Shown: positions 10,381 through 22,585, numbered from the stretch's first letter. The stretch: DNA of 64,000 bases from Isoetes taiwanensis (GCA_021234155.1 JAJEKV010000298.1:186001-250000); one strand, 5' to 3'. The notes: a model not told the origin generated them from the letters alone. Made by a program: numbers and translations.

Positions 10381-11325
10381 ATGGTTTACCAAAGCATGTC
10401 AAATCTAGCCACAACATCCGCCCCTTTTATCAGAAAGGTATTAAGGAATGCTTATCCAAAGCATCAAATAATAAGGCACAGGTGGATGCAGATGGTTTTT
10501 GTGTGGAGCTTTAAATGGAGTGGAGAAAATACATTAGCTACCCTAACAGATCCGCTCAATAATAGCTTAATTCAAGGGCTACCAAGAAGTTGGAGAACAA
10601 ATAGGGTCCACCCGATCCATAAAGGAGGAGACAAAAAAGTTGTAGGCAACTACGTAACTATTTTAATCGGCAAAGATGTTCTCAAAAATCTTGGGCAAAT
10701 TTTATTAGAAGCAAAGTTGAGCTCATGGGTCGAGCAAGAGAATATTCGCCACATTACCAAGGTGTTTTAGGCGTAAAACATAATACATTGGACCATGTGC
10801 TAACGCCAGAGCGTTGATAGAGAAAGCCAAAGCTCCAAACGCATCCCTATACATGGCTTTTATAGTCTTCACAAAGGCATTCGATATGATCCAACGCAAG
10901 GATCTCAGTGACAGATTAATTCAGATAGGTGTCCCTATGGAGCTAAGGAGAGCAGTATCCCAGTTATACAATGAAGTATTGATTAAGATATCATGGACTT
11001 AGACATGTAAATCGAAGCACCATAGGGGTTCTAAGAAGGGTGTCCCTTTCCCCGACTCGTCGAGTTTTTATAGATGAGTTGGATGATTGGCTTTTGAGCC
11101 GTCTTTTGGTGAATAAAATTAGGCACATACATAGTGCAACTTCTCCTATATGCAGACGATGTAGTCCTACTTGCTAGCAAGAAGGCAACCTTGCAAGATC
11201 ACTTACAGAATTTGGAGCAGTTCTGTGAAGCAAAAAAGATGAGTGTAAACCTCTCGAAATCCAAGGTCATGGTTTTTGGAACTGTTTTCACATATAAGGG
11301 GCAGATTTTAAACAGTTGACTCATA
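10381..11325 (+). pseudogene. LINE reverse transcriptase, broken
   Basis: Readable blocks are 'WRTNRVHPIHKGGDKK' near 10590-10640, 'FTKAFDMIQRKDL' near 10868-10905 and the catalytic 'LLYADDVVLLASKK' at about 11140-11180, followed by 'SVNLSKSKVMVFG'. These are RT motifs in the order seen in non-LTR elements. Several frameshifts and stops separate them, and the segment between 11003 and 11130 is badly damaged. Confidence 0.8.
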
Positions 11326-11329
11326 TAAA

Positions 11330-12120
11330 TATCTAGGACTTGACATTGCATCTAATTACAGTTGGAAGAACTGCATAAATAGGGCGAGTCTCAGGCGGAA
11401 GGCGCGCAAGTATTTAGCATGATGGCTAAGTGTAGTAAAAGCCTCCCTCACGGATTGGAACCTGAAGAAGATGCTGTTCAAAACTCTTGTTCAGACAGTT
11501 GTGCTGTATGGTGCTCCAATTTGGGGGCCAGAAATCTCTTCAAGAATGTGGAAACAAATAGAGGGGTTCCAGAAGATGTATCTAAAGGAGGAACTTGGGA
11601 TAAGATCACAGACTCCATATGCCATAACACTAGCAGAGGTAGGTATGTTTCCGCTTGAGCTAGAAGGGCTTTTTCATGCTATAAATTTCTATAACAGGGT
11701 TAAAGCACAAAGTCCGAATAGGTTGTCACGTCAAGCAATGGAAAACTCAGAATGGCAAAGGAAGCTGTCGGCATGGGCTGGTAAGTAGGGTCTAGAGAGC
11801 TCTTCATGGCCAACAGAGAAAGATGAAGTCTGGGCTTTACTTGAAAGGATAACACTGGAAAAATTATGGGCTGATCCAAGTACCGCACAGATGTTAATTG
11901 CATGAGAACCTACGAGAGCCACCTATATTTAAAGGCCAACATCCCGCCAGCACAAAGGAAACTAATAGCCAGGTATAGAACTGGGTCACACAAACTGGAG
12001 ATAGAAACAAAGGATGGGCTAAAATACCACAGTAAAGTCATTCATGTAGAATATGCAAGACATGATGTGTTGAAGACGAAAATCATACTTTCATACATTG
12101 TTAGAATATGCGGATATTAG
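11330..12120 (+). pseudogene. LINE C-terminal region
   Basis: The segment at 11471-11788 ('TLVQTVVLYGAPIWGPE') is the conserved block after RT in many plant and animal LINEs. The segment at 11902-12120 ('KLIARYRTGSHKLEIE') resembles the end of LINE ORF2. Around 12030-12110, 'ARHDV' and the residues after it look like a decayed Cys/His zinc-binding motif. Not functional as read. Confidence 0.65.
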
Positions 12121-12288
12121 ACATAATTTTGGCATCCAGGCAGAGGATTTCTCTTCACTATTATATATACCACCAATGACACTGGGACCATATATAAGGG
12201 CGGTGGATGCACACCGTTCCTTATTAAAATTGTAAATTGTTGTTCATGTGCTCCATGGTCTCTCGAGGCCCAAGTGAGCATTAGACAT

Positions 12289-12463
<175 letters not shown>

Positions 12464-12551
12464 AAAATCCGGATATTGAGTCATGAACCAACGAGTTCCC
12501 CATGTCAGCCTCCGAGGCGGCCCCTGTTTCCATTTCACTAAAAATTGCATC
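12464..12551 (-). pseudogene. Chromodomain fragment, copy 1
   Basis: On the minus strand this reads 'QFLVKWKQ', a tryptophan-containing 'LTWGT' and 'TQYPDF'. This is the pattern at the C-terminus of chromovirus integrases, where the chromodomain directs insertion to marked chromatin. It is followed on that strand by (ATT)n. The copy at 12670-12757 is about 88 bases of the same sequence. Confidence 0.7.
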
Positions 12552-12669
<118 letters not shown>

Positions 12670-12757
12670 TACGTCCAGATATTGAGTCATGAACCAACGA
12701 GTTCCCCATGTCGCCTCTGAGACGGGCCTGTTTCCATTTCACTAAAAATTGCATCTG
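12670..12757 (-). pseudogene. Chromodomain fragment, copy 2
   Basis: On the minus strand this again reads 'MQFLVKWKQ'. It then drifts out of frame relative to copy 1 because of small indels at CAG/CTG-type sites. It lies downstream, in minus orientation, of the RNase H fragment at 12850-13011. The integrase core that should lie between them is missing. Confidence 0.65.
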
Positions 12758-12849
12758 GCCTCTCTAGCGGATCCGAACCATCTAGGAATTTAATATTCTT
12801 TCAGTGTTAGAGATTTTGTCCAACTCCACCTTGTGTTCTTCAGAAGGCA

Positions 12850-13011
12850 CAACGTTCACTGGTTTGTTTCAAGCTGGAACTTTCTTTCTAACAAGTAGTG
12901 TCTTCAAATTTTTAGTGCTCTCACAACTGCCAGTCGTTCCTGATCATGGGTCGAGTAGCGCGTCTCGACATCATTCATCTTCCTTGAGTTTCTTCTTGCA
13001 TTAGGACTGAA
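12850..13011 (-). pseudogene. Chromovirus RNase H fragment, distal half
   Basis: On the minus strand it reads 'KMNDVETRYSTHDQERLAVV', the RNase H block around the second catalytic acidic residue, then 'HYLLERKFQLETNQ'. The fragment ends exactly at the target site of the third element (13007-13011). Its missing first half is found, also on the minus strand, right after that element at 24101-24165, so the two belong to one gene cut by the insertion. Confidence 0.85.
13007..13011 (+). repeat. Left target-site duplication of element 3
   Basis: CTGAA directly before the LTR start; the partner CCGAA follows the 3' LTR at 24096-24100. Confidence 0.7.
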
Positions 13012-13586
13012 TGTTAGTCCCAGGCCTCCCTGATACCGAGGACTATTCATGCATACGTCGGACCAGGTCAAGCTCAAAGATCCTCGGTCAACCGGGTACC
13101 GACATCCAAGCCTCATGAAGACTAAGCAAAGAAGCCACGCAGTCAAAGCCTTTGGCTCAACAAAGGCGCCGCTCGGATAAGTGACGGCCGCCCGCCACCG
13201 CGGCGTCGGGGCCGTGATTCTAGGCACTTCAAGAGGCACCGCCAATATTCCTGAAATCAGGCCTCCTTCTAGAGTCGGCAGACCAGATCGGTCCAAAGTG
13301 TCTATATTGGGCCCAAGGCCATTGTACTATATATATGAGTAGAGTTAGCTCATAAGTTTTTAGATGAGTTTTGAGTCTTGTCTCCTTTCAGTTTTCTCTC
13401 TATTGCGAGAGCTCATGTATTTTCATCATTGATATCAAGGAAGCTTATCATCTTTCTCTCATTTGTTACATTTCTCTTCTTTTTCTTCTCTTTCACCAAA
13501 TCAAGCGTGACATAGTCCCAGGACTCTCTGTTAGATCACGGGTCCTCCGAAATGTCTTCCGTGAGTTCCCGAACCTGGACCCCAAA
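13012..13586 (+). repeat. 5' LTR of element 3
   Basis: Starts TGTTAGTCCC and matches 23506-24095 along its length, including the block 'gtgtctatattgggcccaag', a TATATATA run at about 13329 and 'ttgatatcaaggaagcttat'. Copies differ mainly by gaps and changes at CHG and CG sites. The 3' boundary is uncertain by a few bases. Confidence 0.85.
13327..13335 (+). promoter_or_regulatory. Candidate TATA box in the LTR of element 3
   Basis: ACTATATATATGAG in the middle of the LTR, conserved in the 3' LTR near 23830. Position and sequence suit the start of element RNA; inferred. Confidence 0.45.
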
Positions 13587-13606
13587 TGCGCCGCCGCCTG
13601 CCGGGT
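13587..13606 (+). promoter_or_regulatory. Primer-binding site resembling tRNA-Asp complement
   Basis: TGCGCCGCCGCCTGCCGGG lies directly after the 5' LTR. The complement of plant tRNA-Asp begins TGGCGCCGTTGCCGGGG; the match needs one missing base and a few changes, all at C/G-rich sites prone to error in this window. Confidence 0.5.
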
Positions 13607-13681
13607 TCCTGATTTTTCTCCTACTTTTCATCCGTCGCCATGTTCCGTCCGTAATTTCACGCCGGAAAGAACTCCTTTCTC

Positions 13682-14587
13682 GTGACGCAGATCTCGCTTG
13701 GGCGCCACCATCGGCGGAAACTGACTCGCGACATGTATGGATCTGCTTATGACATAGAGGGAGGCCATCTTGGGCCTAGGGCTCAGTCCGCCACCCACCC
13801 CTGCGTGTCGGGGTCTCGTCAGCCCCGGGCCCAAAGCGTGCAAACATTGCTCACAACCTCAGTCCCTCATCACTATCAGGCTTTATCCCGCTCAACCTTC
13901 CTCAACCGTACTTTCACACCCCTCAACATGCCTACATCCATCATTCTTCGGGCCATACGCCTCTTCCTTCAAGAACCATCATCTCCCCGGGTGGGCACGG
14001 CTATCCACATGTCTCCTTTGCACCTACCCAGCATATCCTTTCCCTACGTTCCCCACGGCTCCCTGTTTACAACCTTACGAGATCTCAAAACCAATGCTCG
14101 GCTACTTGGGCCAACCGTAGCCACCCCTTCATCAAGGTCCGTCGGGCACAATGCCACATCCACCCTCAACCTCAATATCCTCACTATCCCGTTTCCTGTC
14201 CCCAGCCCAAAGACTTTCACATCTACCTTTCAGACTCTGAACTGCCTTATCCCACCTTTGGCAACACGAAAAGGCAAACCGTTAGACCAAAGTGCTCAGG
14301 CCCACATGGAAGAATTTGAGGCTCTAGCTGTCCTAAATGGTCACGCCGCAACCTCAACTGAAATTCCACATCTTTTTCCACCACACTGCGTGGTTTCCTC
14401 ATCAATGGCTCATGTCCAACAAAAGCCATTGGAAACAAGATGGTCCGAAATGCGACCGCTTTTTCTCTCTCATTACGGGACCACGGATGATGATCAACTT
14501 CATCTCAAGCAACTCAATGAACTTCAACAAGAGCCCACTGAGTCCGCCAGGATTTTTATGGATCGACTTCACATTCTCGCTAAGTAA
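13682..14587 (+). CDS. gag: Gag of element 3, N-terminal and capsid part
   Basis: A 301-residue frame. The first two thirds are low-complexity, rich in Ser, Thr, Pro and His. From about residue 205 the sequence 'MEEFEALAVLNGH' through 'RPLFLSHYGTTDDDQ' and 'SARIFMDRLHILAK' resembles the gag capsid region, with its 'W...F...Y' pattern. The frame ends in a stop at 14585-14587, and capsid sequence continues out of frame to the zinc knuckles at 14841. The start is nominal. Confidence is moderate because the N-terminal half has no recognisable domain. Confidence 0.55.
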   Translation: MTQISLGRHHRRKLTRDMYGSAYDIEGGHLGPRAQSATHPCVSGSRQPRAQSVQTLLTTSVPHHYQALSRSTFLNRTFTPLNMPTSIILRAIRLFLQEPSSPRVGTAIHMSPLHLPSISFPYVPHGSLFTTLRDLKTNARLLGPTVATPSSRSVGHNATSTLNLNILTIPFPVPSPKTFTSTFQTLNCLIPPLATRKGKPLDQSAQAHMEEFEALAVLNGHAATSTEIPHLFPPHCVVSSSMAHVQQKPLETRWSEMRPLFLSHYGTTDDDQLHLKQLNELQQEPTESARIFMDRLHILAK

Positions 14588-14840
14588 GCTCAAGGAGTAC
14601 CCTACCGAGCCGCATTTTGGTCCTGGTTTCTCCAAGGACTTCCTCCCCGCTATTCGACTCATGATGAATACCCTGGCGTCCCAAAAACTTTGGAGCGTGC
14701 TATCGACCTTGTCAATCACTCCGTCAATGTTTCTCCCGAGGCGTGGCTCTTCAAGAGCTCCCGCTCATTCCACCCGCCATGGTTCCACAAACTACATTTC
14801 AGCCTCAACACGCTTAATCCAGTAGCCGTTCAAAACCGGG

Positions 14841-14948
14841 TGCCATATTTGCAAATATCAAGGCCATTTGGCCAATGAGTGCAACTCCACCAATGGCCCG
14901 CCTCATTGCAAGCGATGCAACATGTGCAATCATGCCACGGAAGAGTGC
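14841..14948 (+). pseudogene. Gag zinc knuckles of element 3
   Basis: Two CX2CX4HX4C motifs in one frame: 'CHICKYQGHLANEC' (14841-14882) and 'CKRCNMCNHATEEC' (14907-14948). Such pairs bind the element's RNA in the nucleocapsid. They sit out of frame with the main gag frame upstream, showing at least one shift between 14587 and 14841. Confidence 0.8.
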
Positions 14949-15619
14949 ACTCGCGACTCATCCCACACCGCTCCGCAACAAAATGGTTTATCAAGTGCAA
15001 AACCACACCTCAGCCACAATCGCGACTATCGCCAGCCCACCTCTTGGTGCAGCCCACGCAACTCTATCAAAGCAACAGACCAACCACGGGATCCAACCAA
15101 CGCCCTCCTTTTGATCCTTCTAAAGCTCGTTGTTATCACCGGCCAAGAATGGGGTCATACCACCACCGGCATGTCCTCAACTTCCACAAGTTCAGTCCAG
15201 CTTCCGGCACAAATCAGACCACATCGGTCCGCCTCACGGCTTACCAACTCGGCTTGCTAATGGCAAACAAGGCCCGCGACAGTTCTTAAGAAGCCCCCAA
15301 GAGCGCCAAAGAATCACGCTTATCAACCAGCTCCAAAGAAATCAACCGCACTGGATCAACAAGCCCAAGATGAAATTTTTCAGGCACTTAATCCTCCCGC
15401 ATACCGCCAAATTGGGTTGGTCTAGTTTCACGCCGCACCAAGGCATCACGCCCCTTGACAATTATTCGAAGGACACGAACCCGCCTTTGCAGCTTGACAC
15501 CATTCCTCATGAGGACTAAAAAAAGGTTCACTTTGCACTGACTTGAAAAGCTCATGCCAAATGTCATGCCCAAAGTTCGCCAAAGCATTTTGAATCTCAT
15601 GCAAGCCTGCTGAAGGCCG

Positions 15620-16140
15620 CACATTGGCCAATGTTCATGCCACCACTAGAGCTCAACAAAGACAAGATACCCCTTCAACATCTCAACCTCCACGCCTCAG
15701 ACATATCCCAATATTGCAGCCGAGGTTGACTTACTCAAAGAAGTTGTCGCTTCCCCGCCACGACCCCCGCACTGGAACCAGCAGATCCTTTTTCTCATGT
15801 ACCTCTCGAACTCAAGAGGAGCTTGCCAAGATCAAAATTCCTTTAAGCTTGGCAACCATTTTAAAACTCGTCCCCGCTCTCAAGGACCAGATTTACCACT
15901 CCCAACCTGCTTTAGTTGGGGCCGGTTACCTCTACACCCACGGTCCATGCCACGGTGGGAAATCAGCAAGTCAACCATGTTCAAATCGATGGAGGTAGTG
16001 CGCCAATCTCATCACGGATAAACTCCGCTAAAACAAATGGGCATCACACAACTCTTTTCGCGGCCCCATATGACATCAAATTGGCTAATGGCCATATCAC
16101 GAGACCTCAAGCGCCACACCTATTCTTCACATCAACATAG
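15620..16140 (+). pseudogene. Protease region of element 3
   Basis: 'HVQIDGGSAPIS' near 15980-16015 has the D-G-G-S form of the retropepsin active site used by several plant Ty3 lineages, followed by 'YDIKLANGH'. Surrounding sequence is broken into short frames. Position between gag and RT supports the call. Confidence 0.55.
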
Positions 16141-16989
16141 GTGATCTCCGCTTCCCATGGAATTTGGAGTGTGGAAAGTCGGGCGAAGATCCGTGACTAT
16201 GAAATCTTTGGTAGGCGCACCCTTTCTCCGCCAGCAAAGAGTATCCATTATCGGGCCACGGACCAGTTAGTCATCACCGATGGTCATCTCAATGCCACCA
16301 TGGACTTGCAAACCGGCGGGATCATTTCGTTGACAATGCGGAACCCTCTCTCGCATTAATCGATTCGGAAGAAGCTCGTAATATTTATCAAGTTCAGCTC
16401 CACTGCTGTCCGCTTCTATCATCCTACCCTCGGAATATGCCGATCCTTGGGGAGAATGACTTTTGATCGTGACCAGCGGTGGCTGCCTTGCTTGACCCCT
16501 ACCGCTCCTTGCAATCGAATCCAACGCTGCTGATCACTTTTCGTGATGTCGACACTCCCCGCAAGTCCCGCTGATGTACACGCCGCCATGAAGCAACCAC
16601 CGCTAGATGAAACCGAAAGCAACCTCTTTTTCACCACGCAGTGCCACGCGATCCCGTTATGCTCCAACCTCCCACACATTGTCCAGATATCAAGTCATAC
16701 CCCATATTCGGACTCGTAAGTCGAGATTGTGGATGTTGGCAACAATCAACCCGTCCGCGATTGCCGCAAACCTTCCGGGGCCCTTATCGTATCAGGCGCC
16801 ACGCTGCTCAAAAAATTCAAACACATTTTCACTGGAGTTACAAAGATCTTCGGGAATCAACAAAAGCTTGGGGAACTCACCATTCCTACCAAATCGATGC
16901 ACGACCGATTGCTGTAGCAACGACAAGACATGTGCTCAACCCTAATTACCGCGGATCGCGGCCAAGGCGGAAATTGACAAACTCCTTGC

Positions 16990-17760
16990 CGCAGTTTGAT
17001 CTATGAGGTCAAACATTCTCGAATGGGTGAGCCCCTATCGCCATTGCCCTTAAGCACAATGGTAAGATCCGCTGGCCCCGCGGTAGACTATCTGAAACTC
17101 AATCAGCCACTGAGCGTGATCATTTTCCACTTCCCTTCACGCACAAGTTGCCCGAAGAAGTGGTTGGACATGAGATGTACTCCTTTATGGATGGTTTTTT
17201 CGCTACAATCAGATCTCCATCAAAGAATCTGATCAACTCAAGACCACTTTCACCACCCCCGGGGGCACTTTTGCCTACAAGGTGGTTCCTTTTTGGATTA
17301 TCCAACTCTCCTTCAACATTTCAACGAATCATGCTCTCGTTTTTTCATGATTTCATGAAGGAAAATCCCTTCTTGCAAATTTTTCAAGATGACTTCTCTC
17401 GGGCCTACGATTCCATGGCTGACCATTTGGATAAATTGAACTCGCCTTCCGTAAATGTGATGAGTCCGCATTAGTCTCAATCCTGAGAAATGCACCTTTT
17501 AAGGCCACTTCCGTGTTCTCGTTAGGCCATGTTGTCAAAGAAAGCAGAATCACCACCGATCCCCCGCCAAAATCGGGTTGTGTGCTCAAAGCTCAAGCAC
17601 CAGCCAATATCAAAGAGACACGCTTCTTTCCCCGAAAGGTCAATTATTACTCCACCTTCATACCCGGATCGGCAGCCATTGCGCATCCCATTCATAAACT
17701 CACGGGTGACTTTAATCCACCGGGCTTGGAATTCCCAGCGGAAGTCGCTTTCCAACACTG
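16990..17760 (+). pseudogene. Reverse transcriptase of element 3, broken
   Basis: Blocks in three frames give the RT order: 'LPEEVVGHEMYSFMDGFF' near 17140-17200, 'FTTPGGTFAYK' near 17250-17282, 'FGLSNSPSTFQRIM' near 17290-17330, and 'FQDDFS' near 17384-17400 in the place of the YxDD catalytic motif. 'KVNYYSTFIPGSAAIAHPIHKL' near 17637-17700 is the thumb region. Frame changes occur within each 100-200 bases, so no product is expected from the sequence as given. Confidence 0.75.
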
Positions 17761-17764
17761 AAGC

Positions 17765-18200
17765 TTTTGCTTACTCGTGCACCGGTTCTTGTTCCTCCTC
17801 AATGGGACAAGCCCTTTCACGCTCATGTCGATGTCTCGGCGTTTGCTATTGAGCCGTTTTTTCTCAAGAATATGATGCATTAATCGATAAACCAAATCGC
17901 TACGCCGAAAAAAACTCAATTTCATTGAAGAACTATTCTCGCCACGGAGCGCGGAAGCTTTGGGTCTCATTTTTCGCGGTCCAACGCCTCGGGCCATTAC
18001 CTTTTGGGCAGTCAAATCAAGTTCTTTGTGGACCACCAAGCACTTCTCTATTTGATCAACAAATCCACGCCCACGGGCCGCATTGCTCGTTGGGTCCTTC
18101 TTTTCTCCAAGAATTTGCTCCTTTGAAATCGCTCATAAGGCGGGCAAATCTCATGTTGTTCCCGATTATCTTTTCACGATCCACACGGATGATCCCGCAA
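17765..18200 (+). pseudogene. RNase H of element 3 (canonical position after RT)
   Basis: Scattered over frames are an 'HAHVDVSAFAI' block near 17818-17850 (first catalytic aspartate present), 'FAVQRLG' near 17970-17990, and 'FFVDHQALLYLINKST' near 18020-18070 (third aspartate present). Unlike element 1 and the dimer, this element keeps catalytic residues in the ordinary RNase H after RT. No second RNase H was seen before RT. Confidence 0.65.
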
Positions 18201-18439
18201 CAGGGTCTCGACGCCTTCCCCGATGCTCAACTCTTTTTTAGTCACGGCAACACCACATTGGTTTCATGATTTTCAAAGCATTCCTCCTCACCGGTGCTCT
18301 TCCACCGTAAGATGAGACGCCTTCCCCGCCAGTTTACAATCCTGCCGCCATCAATTTCTCCGAGAGGTCCGCGGACTACACCATGGTTGCCGGACATCTC
18401 TACAAAAGGGTAAGGACACCATCCTTCGACGGTGGTTCT

Positions 18440-19540
18440 ACCTCATGAAGTTCCGCACATTGTTCGAGAAGCTCATCAAGGGCTCGGTGGTGGTCATTTT
18501 CATGGTGACACCACGCAAGACGCAAAATCCTTCTTGCCGGGTATTATTGGCCCACGCCTTTAGAGATGCTCACGCCCACGCCCAAGACGCAGGACGCTTG
18601 CCTGGCCGGTGGGACGCCCCACGCCCGCGGACGCTTCTTCCCTTTGACGCCGGCCGCCACGCCACTTCCCTTCAAAGAAATGGGGAATGGACTTTGTGGG
18701 ACCTATAGATCCTCCCCCGGCAGGCACACTCGTGTCTCGATACATTCTCGTTCTCACCGACCACGCCACCAAATGGGCGGAAGCTTGTGCCCTTCCGCAT
18801 AACACCGCCGCAAGCATACCGAGTCCTCTATCAACAAATTATCACGCTGATTCGCCGCCCCACCTGAGCTGGTCGCTGACCGTGGTGTTCATTTCATCAA
18901 TCATACTATCAAAGAGTCGACGGATTATCTCTTGATACATCATCACAAGAGCACACCTTACTATCCTCAAGGCAATGGGTTGGCGAAAGCACCAACAAAA
19001 CTCGGGTCACCATTCTCAAGAAAATTTGTGACGCTTCCCGCACGCATTGGCGTACAAAACTTCCTATCGTTTTTTTGGGCCTACAATACTTGTTTCAAGA
19101 TTGCTACGGGTCACACTCCTTTTAAATTGGTTTATGGTCGAAGCTCTCATGCCCTTTGAATACATCCTTCCAACACCCGCTTTCAACCGCTACCGCTTCA
19201 TAATCCACCACCGCTTCTCAAAGAACGGGTCTATCAATTAGAACAGCTTGGATGAACTTCAAGGATGCTTATATTCGTGTTCTTCATGGACAACAGCTTG
19301 CAAAAATCTTTACATGACAAACGCTTGAAGACAAAAACATTCAAAGAAGGAGATTTGGTTCTTTCTTTATGATTCCGTGTACAAAAATTTTCCTGTAAAC
19401 TCAAGTTTCGCTGGTTTGGCCCTTATAAAATTGTTCAAGTGGTTAGACCAAGCGTTTTCCAACTAGCTGAATTAGATGGCACTCCATTACCTACATTGGT
19501 TAATGGTTTTCGCCTCAAAGCATTTCATCACACGTAAAGT
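18440..19540 (+). pseudogene. Integrase of element 3, broken
   Basis: 'MDFVGPIDPPPAG' (from 18687) holds the first catalytic aspartate and 'LTDHATKWAEA' follows. 'LIHHHKSTPYYPQGNG' (18930-18977) marks the third motif, where the glutamate codon is shifted. 'FKIATGHTPFKLVYGRS' follows at 19093-19144. A C-terminal module around 19340-19530 ('FRWFGPYKIVQV', 'VNGFRLKAFH' when frames are changed) is of the GPY/F kind. No chromodomain was seen. Confidence 0.75.
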
Positions 19541-21880
19541 GAACATCAACACACGTAGACAGCTCAAGAATCAAACACCACGTAAAGTGACTAGAAAGGC
19601 GGTAGATTATATTATAGTGGAGATTTTTTACAAAATGTGGGCGCAGCCCAAGCCTATTTCCGCTTATGGGCACCGCCCTATACAAAAACGGGCTCGTGAG
19701 CCCTATCTACTAAGTCCTAAAGGAAAACCCTCTACCCGGGTTCGGAGAGCAGGTGATGCGAGGAGATGGTAGAGGTTCTCGGCCCGGATCCCGCCAAGGT
19801 GCAGAACCACCTCCATCCCGCTGGTCTCGGCCGGGATGTTCAGCCATCCCCGACACCAGCCGCCCATGCTAATGCCACGGTTGTGGCAGCCAGAGATCCG
19901 CATAATTCATCTTACAAGTGATCCACTCCCGACGCTTAGTGGGCATGGTGCAATCTTCGTTCAAGCAGGAAGCAGCCATACCGGCGCCATCGGATGCCTT
20001 CGCTTTCTTGCTCGCCTTATATAGCCAATCGAGGACCTCCTTGTCGACGTGGACCAATCACACCAATCGCCAACGGTTTGCAATGCAAGGTGTTTCTAAA
20101 ATGAGAACTGTTTCTCCCCGCCAAGATATCTAGCCATGGTACCCCTCGACACATTCCTTTTAATGATATCCCACTTCGAGTTGCCAAAGATTGAATGCCA
20201 TTCCTTCTTTCCACGCCTCGTCAAACATTAATGGATGTCCTTTGCCATCTGTCACATCCGATCTTTCTTTCACGCCTCATCCTCACCGTTCATTGTTTCT
20301 CCCTTACGTTTTTGGGGACTTAGCCAAATTTTGCCTCTCAATCCCTTTCTTCACATCTTTTGACACTGGCATCATCAACGGTTCCCGCTTTCGCGACTCT
20401 TCATACCTCTTCGCTTCCAGTTGTGCCGCCTCTAAAACAAACCTTTTTCGTTCCTCTCGCTTCATCCTCCTCGCGGCTCGATTTCGCTTTCCCTTTGGCA
20501 TCTCTTCGTTCGCAGAATCATTCCCATGGCTGCCCCAAGATTTTCTACACTTCAAGCTATTGCCCCAAGGATCCGCCTTTTTTGCATCCTCAGATCCTTC
20601 TTTGACTTTCACTTTCCGTGAAGCCCTTTGTTGGCTAAAAGAAAGAAGTCGCTGAATCCACACCAGCTTCATTTAATTCTCTCAAATGGAACTTCCGCTC
20701 CAAATCCTCAGCTTGCAAAAGTAGCTTCATCGCCAATATTGTTAACAGCCCAAGTAAGGTTACACCACCGTGGGTCGATGGCACCACTATTTCATTGACT
20801 CAACACTTGATTTCTGAGGTATTTCATATTCCCTTGCACACTCCTTGTGTATCATGGTCCGCTATACGTGATATTGATGTCACAGAGTTTGGTGCACCCG
20901 CTTATCATGCCAATGTCCATCGCCCGACCAATATCGACAAGCCTCACGGAGACCTTTGTTAAATTTTGCGGGCGGAAATTCCTTGGGTATTCTATCAAGA
21001 ACACCCATATCAATAAGCCTTTCTATAACCTGGTCCTCATCGCTACACACTCCAAACACCACATAGATTGGCCCCAAATGATGTTCTATCGTTTCTCCAA
21101 GAAATGGACCGCCTTCGGTACCACTTCCATTTCGAAGTTTCGCGGGAGGGCACTTTCAAGCCCTCATCCGCCATTACTTCCTCCCACACCACCAAATTCT
21201 CATAATTCCACTCGCCGCCCCTTCCAATCAATCACCAAGTTGGCACATCACGCCCATCTTCCCCGGGTCATGACCATAGCCACACTCATGTCACCGCCTC
21301 TTCCTCCGCTACACCATCCACTTCACACCATTTTTCCCAAACCTCCCAAACCAGCAACAGCCAGCTTCCACCACCACAACACCCTCGCCGCTTGTTGTAT
21401 CAAGATTTAGGATGCTCAAGCCGCCGCTCTTAAGTTACAAGAATCCCAAGACGCTTCTTATGAGCTGGGTTCAACGGGCACTCGAGGCCTCTCGAGCAAG
21501 GTCCACTAAGACCTTCAAGCAAAGAATCGCCCAAGTTGCAACTTTGAGGCCAAACTTCAAGACAAGCATGAAGCTCTTACGTGCTCATGCAGATCTCAAA
21601 AGTACACAAGCTCAAGTCACCAACTCGCAGACGCAGGCTCGGCCCAGTCAGAATTCAGACTCTATTGGAGCACAACAAGTCCAAAGTCGCTTCCCGAAAG
21701 TACCAAGGACTAAGATATTGCTAAACTCAATGCCTTGTACTCGAACAGGTGAAAATTTCAGCACTCAAGTTCAAAATCTTTCAGCCCGACGCCAAGTCGC
21801 CTCCTTGACGGGGCTCAGCCTTTTCACAGACCTCTCAGCCACCTCTCTTCAAGATCAGCCTACCGAGGTGCGTAAAACGT
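19541..21880 (+). other. Extra region after integrase in element 3, weak coding traces
   Basis: About 2.3 kb of C-rich sequence with short frames. A run that reads protein-like when frames are switched covers about 20640-20940 ('TPPWVDGTTISLTQHLISEV', then 'DVTEFGAPAYHANVHRP'). The second block recalls the 'putative plant transposon protein' region carried by some plant Ty3 elements, but this is only a loose resemblance. At 21410-21880 the composition becomes rich in Ala, Lys, Gln and Thr, as in a coiled or disordered tail. No function is assigned. Confidence 0.4.
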
Positions 21881-21889
21881 AAAATACCG

Positions 21890-22585
21890 ATGACGCTGAG
21901 ATTGCCGTGTTTTTCGCCTCAATACACCGGAAATCTTCCTCCCTGTGTCAATCCTTCTCGAACGGTCCGCGGACTGGGCCACGCCTCCTACTCGAAAAAG
22001 GAAAATCGATCCGCGGATCTCGAACAACACCTGCAAAGAAGCCATTTATTCACCGATGAGGCTCAAGCCAAACTTGACGCCCAGACTTCAATTCTTCACA
22101 GAATGCCAGTGGACTTCCCAGCTCCCTCCTGCTATCATGATTATGTGGTTGCTCGACGCCACCTCTTCCTTTCAAAGTGGCACGCGGCTGATGGCCCTGT
22201 GGATATCCCACTGAGCAGTGCTGATTTTTCTCGGATTTGGCCAGAACTCTCCATTGAAGACAAAGGGTTGTCGCCGCGGCCCTTTGTTGTCTTTGATCTC
22301 ATACACTGTGCCGATCCAGACTTTCTCACTTTCCGCGTGGTTCAGCCCATGGCTTATATCTTTCATGATTTCTATCTGGGTGATACACAGGAAAACTTTG
22401 GCAATGGGCCACGCCAGCTTTTCCAGGGTGACCCCACTGCGCAATGGGTGCTTCAGGATAACAATCCATATCTTGCGGATCCTGCTCAGACCCAAACTTT
22501 TCATCAGGAGTACATGCCTGAGCTTGCCAATCATTTATCTCTTCTCGCAAGCGGAAGCGCCGTGAACAAATTAGGAAGTATCTAG
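21890..22585 (+). CDS. Unrecognised third reading frame of element 3
   Basis: A 231-residue frame between integrase and the 3' LTR, the longest intact one in that region. The first about 70 residues are charged ('SADLEQHLQRSHLFTDEAQA'). The rest is richer in aromatic residues and looks globular ('FSRIWPELSIEDKGLSPRPF', 'YIFHDFYLGD'). No signal peptide or clear membrane segment is visible, which argues against a simple envelope protein. Position matches the env-like or extra ORFs of Athila and some Tat elements. Further short frames continue to about 23500. Confidence 0.45.
   Translation: MTLRLPCFSPQYTGNLPPCVNPSRTVRGLGHASYSKKENRSADLEQHLQRSHLFTDEAQAKLDAQTSILHRMPVDFPAPSCYHDYVVARRHLFLSKWHAADGPVDIPLSSADFSRIWPELSIEDKGLSPRPFVVFDLIHCADPDFLTFRVVQPMAYIFHDFYLGDTQENFGNGPRQLFQGDPTAQWVLQDNNPYLADPAQTQTFHQEYMPELANHLSLLASGSAVNKLGSI

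Noticed and set aside
15388-18817. Minus-strand frames of 60-128 codons across element 3
   Set aside because: They are antisense to readable plus-strand gag and pol blocks in GC-rich DNA.
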